A DNA stretch of 6,562 nucleotides. Origin: Chloroflexi bacterium RBG_16_56_11. GTDB taxonomy: Bacteria; Chloroflexota; Dehalococcoidia; Dehalococcoidales; RBG-16-60-22. Positions 5,705 through 6,562 of the stretch are shown piece by piece. The notes below the pieces were generated by a model. It was not told where the DNA came from. It saw nothing but the letters and a program-made list of their open reading frames with translations, and did no database searches. Position 1 is the first letter of the stretch, and every line of letters begins with the position of its first letter. The position numbers and the translations under genes are program-made. Location of the stretch: positions 20,360 to 26,921 of the forward strand of contig MGNQ01000056.1 in NCBI GenBank assembly GCA_001796865.1, written 5' to 3'.

Positions 5705-5851
5705 ATGAGGTTACTTAAAACGGCAGTGAAAAACCAGAGGTGGGACCTGGCGGCCCACACGATAGTGCTGGCGACAGCGCAGCAACTAGGGCAAGGAGGG
5801 GGAAATGACCGGAAGGGACTCAGCAACAAGAAAGGGAGGGCAAAGAGGTAA
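5705..5851 (+). CDS. Small basic protein, hypothetical (48 aa)
   Basis: The ATG at 5705 is preceded by a G-rich GGGGG ribosome binding site about 5 nt upstream. The product, 48 residues, begins MRLLKTAVKNQRWDLAAHTI and ends with a lysine/arginine-rich tail (RKGLSNKKGRAKR). The K-N-x-x-W-x-LAAH pattern resembles small proteins I associate with phage-like loci of Chloroflexota, where they precede a gene like the next one; this is recall, not a search. It overlaps the start of the 124-aa gene by 47 nt in another frame, so the two are probably translationally coupled. It is too short to assign a function, and the alternative is that it is only leader sequence for the next gene. Confidence 0.5.
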   Translation: MRLLKTAVKNQRWDLAAHTIVLATAQQLGQGGGNDRKGLSNKKGRAKR

Positions 5852-6179
5852 CCAGAACGCACGAAAGCACGGTTTTTATTCCAAGGTACTAGACGAGGCG
5901 GGAAAACTAGACTTCGAAGTGGCCTCGGATTTCGATGGGATTGATGACGAGATTACTTTATTGAGAGTGAAAATAAAGTCGTTACTGGAGAAAGACCCGG
6001 AGAATATCAAGCTCATCGCGCAGGCGACCAATGCACTGGCGAACCTGGTAATGATGCGATATAAAATAACCGCCGAGCAGCGGAAGGGACTGAAGGAGGC
6101 AATCAGCAACGTACTGAGAGACGTGGCGCTGCCGCTGGGGATAAGCGTCGGGGCTAATGCCATCGGGAAGAGGATATAA
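5805..6179 (+). CDS. Small phage-associated protein with GNQNARKHGFYS motif (terminase-small-subunit-like)
   Basis: The 124-residue product starts at an ATG with AAGGAGG 5 nt upstream. Residues 11-26 (GGQRGNQNARKHGFYS) match a short N-terminal motif common in small proteins of phages and prophages, some annotated as terminase small subunits or DNA-binding packaging proteins. The rest is mostly helical: an acidic DFDGIDDEITLLRVKIKSLLE segment (43-62), a helix with NIKLIAQATNALANLVMMRY (67-86), then EQRKGLKEAISNVLRDVALP (91-110). No enzyme motif is seen. A terminase role would need a large-subunit gene downstream, which the window does not reach, so the call is family resemblance only. It reads away from the housekeeping block and may belong to an integrated element. 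Confidence 0.65.
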   Translation: MTGRDSATRKGGQRGNQNARKHGFYSKVLDEAGKLDFEVASDFDGIDDEITLLRVKIKSLLEKDPENIKLIAQATNALANLVMMRYKITAEQRKGLKEAISNVLRDVALPLGISVGANAIGKRI

Positions 6180-6183
6180 GGAC

Positions 6184-6288
6184 GTGAAGCTACGGAAACG
6201 AAATATCTGCCAGTTCCGCCGGCGGCGAGGAACGACGTTTCAGGGTCGAGTAAGAATCAAGGGTGGATTGGTGATAAAATTCAATTGA
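6184..6288 (+). CDS. Doubtful 34-aa basic ORF
   Basis: A GTG at 6184, 4 nt after the previous stop and near an overlapping AAGGA, opens a 34-residue frame rich in arginine and lysine (KLRKRN, FRRRRG). The same DNA carries a two-tier inverted repeat (6195-6241), so it could instead be structured untranslated RNA. Nothing about its function is recognisable. Confidence 0.2.
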   Translation: MKLRKRNICQFRRRRGTTFQGRVRIKGGLVIKFN

Positions 6289-6313
6289 CTGGGCGGCGGG
6301 AGGGTAATATGAT
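6285..6313 (+). promoter_or_regulatory. Near-consensus sigma-70 promoter for the membrane-anchored coiled-coil gene
   Basis: TTGACT (6285-6290) and TATGAT (6308-6313) are separated by exactly 17 nt. Transcription would start near 6320, giving a leader of about 70 nt before the ATG at 6393. The remaining intergenic DNA holds no other ORF of note. Confidence 0.6.
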
Positions 6314-6392
6314 AATTGGCTGATAGCTTACTGTACGGCGGAGGTCAGATAAAGTGAAGGGCGCGTAATACAACGAGTACAAGGAGACCGAA

Positions 6393-6562
6393 ATGAACAG
6401 AATACCGATGGTGCTGGCAATAATCCTGGCGGCGGGACTGGCGGGGGCCGCGGTCTGGGCGGTAATGACGAACAACAGTTTGAACGAGACCAAGGGCAAA
6501 CTCGTGGCCGCGGAGTACGGCATAGCGCTGCTCTCAGCTGAGCTCGAGCAAACGAAGGGGGA
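6393..6562 (+). CDS. Membrane-anchored coiled-coil protein (3' end beyond window)
   Basis: The ATG at 6393 has AAGGAG 6 nt upstream. The 56 visible residues begin with a short basic stretch (MNR), then a hydrophobic helix at about 5-25 (PMVLAIILAAGLAGAAVWAV) that is a signal anchor or uncleaved signal peptide. A polar, heptad-like region follows (NSLNETKGKLVAAEYGIALLSAELEQTKG) and is probably the start of a coiled coil or of alanine/threonine/glutamate-rich repeats. The frame is open to the window edge, so length and any C-terminal domain are unknown. It has its own promoter at 6285-6313 and may be expressed separately from the two small genes upstream. No function can be assigned from this fragment. 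Confidence 0.75.
   Translation, partial: MNRIPMVLAIILAAGLAGAAVWAVMTNNSLNETKGKLVAAEYGIALLSAELEQTKG

Noticed and set aside
6281..6523. 80-aa minus strand ORF
   Set aside because: It is antisense to the membrane-anchored coiled-coil gene and its near-consensus promoter, and has no ribosome binding site or motif that would favour it.
1..6562. CRISPR array, tRNA genes or insertion sequence ends
   Set aside because: I saw no regularly spaced direct repeats, no tRNA cloverleaf blocks (such as a GGTTCGAATCC-type T arm in context) and no terminal inverted repeats around a transposase.

Overview
The window looks like chromosome of a moderately GC-rich bacterium, probably Chloroflexota (Dehalococcoidia or Anaerolineae-like). 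That placement is an inference from the combination of proteins (DUF4389, DUF7670-like, COG1579 zinc ribbon, a Thermotoga-type DAHP synthase, S41A protease) and from the small phage-like genes at the right. No single marker proves it.

Positions 1 to about 5532 hold housekeeping genes, all transcribed leftwards. Read in the direction of transcription they are: a C4 zinc-ribbon coiled-coil protein (5532-4837), a ribonuclease HI-family protein starting at a TTG 10 nt later (4826-4398), a four-helix membrane protein (4465-3929), the class A RNase P RNA gene rnpB (3762-3382) with its own strong promoter, an S41A carboxy-terminal processing protease (3330-2152), a macro-domain ADP-ribosyl hydrolase (2133-1567), a type I-beta DAHP synthase aroF (1528-527) and, after a hairpin-rich gap with its own promoter, a DUF4389 membrane protein cut by the left edge (336-1).

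The layout suggests three or four transcription units: ribbon-rnhA-membrane protein; rnpB, possibly reading through into protease-macro-aroF because no clear terminator follows rnpB; and DUF4389. RNase P and RNase H are both RNA-processing functions. The protease, macro-domain and shikimate genes share no obvious pathway and look like a co-transcribed but functionally mixed cluster.

At 5533-5704 transcription diverges. To the right, on the + strand, are very small genes: a 48-aa basic protein overlapping a 124-aa protein whose N-terminus (GGQRGNQNARKHGFYS) is typical of small phage or terminase-associated proteins, a doubtful 34-aa basic ORF, and the start of a one-helix plus coiled-coil membrane protein with a near-consensus promoter. 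This probably marks the edge of a prophage or other accessory element, but no integrase, transposase or att site is visible.

The least explained signal is a pair of related intergenic hairpin elements (481-530 and 5643-5694) that share three sequence blocks in the same order. The right copy lies directly behind a possible extended -10 promoter. I found no CRISPR array, tRNA, rRNA 16S/23S/5S or insertion sequence.
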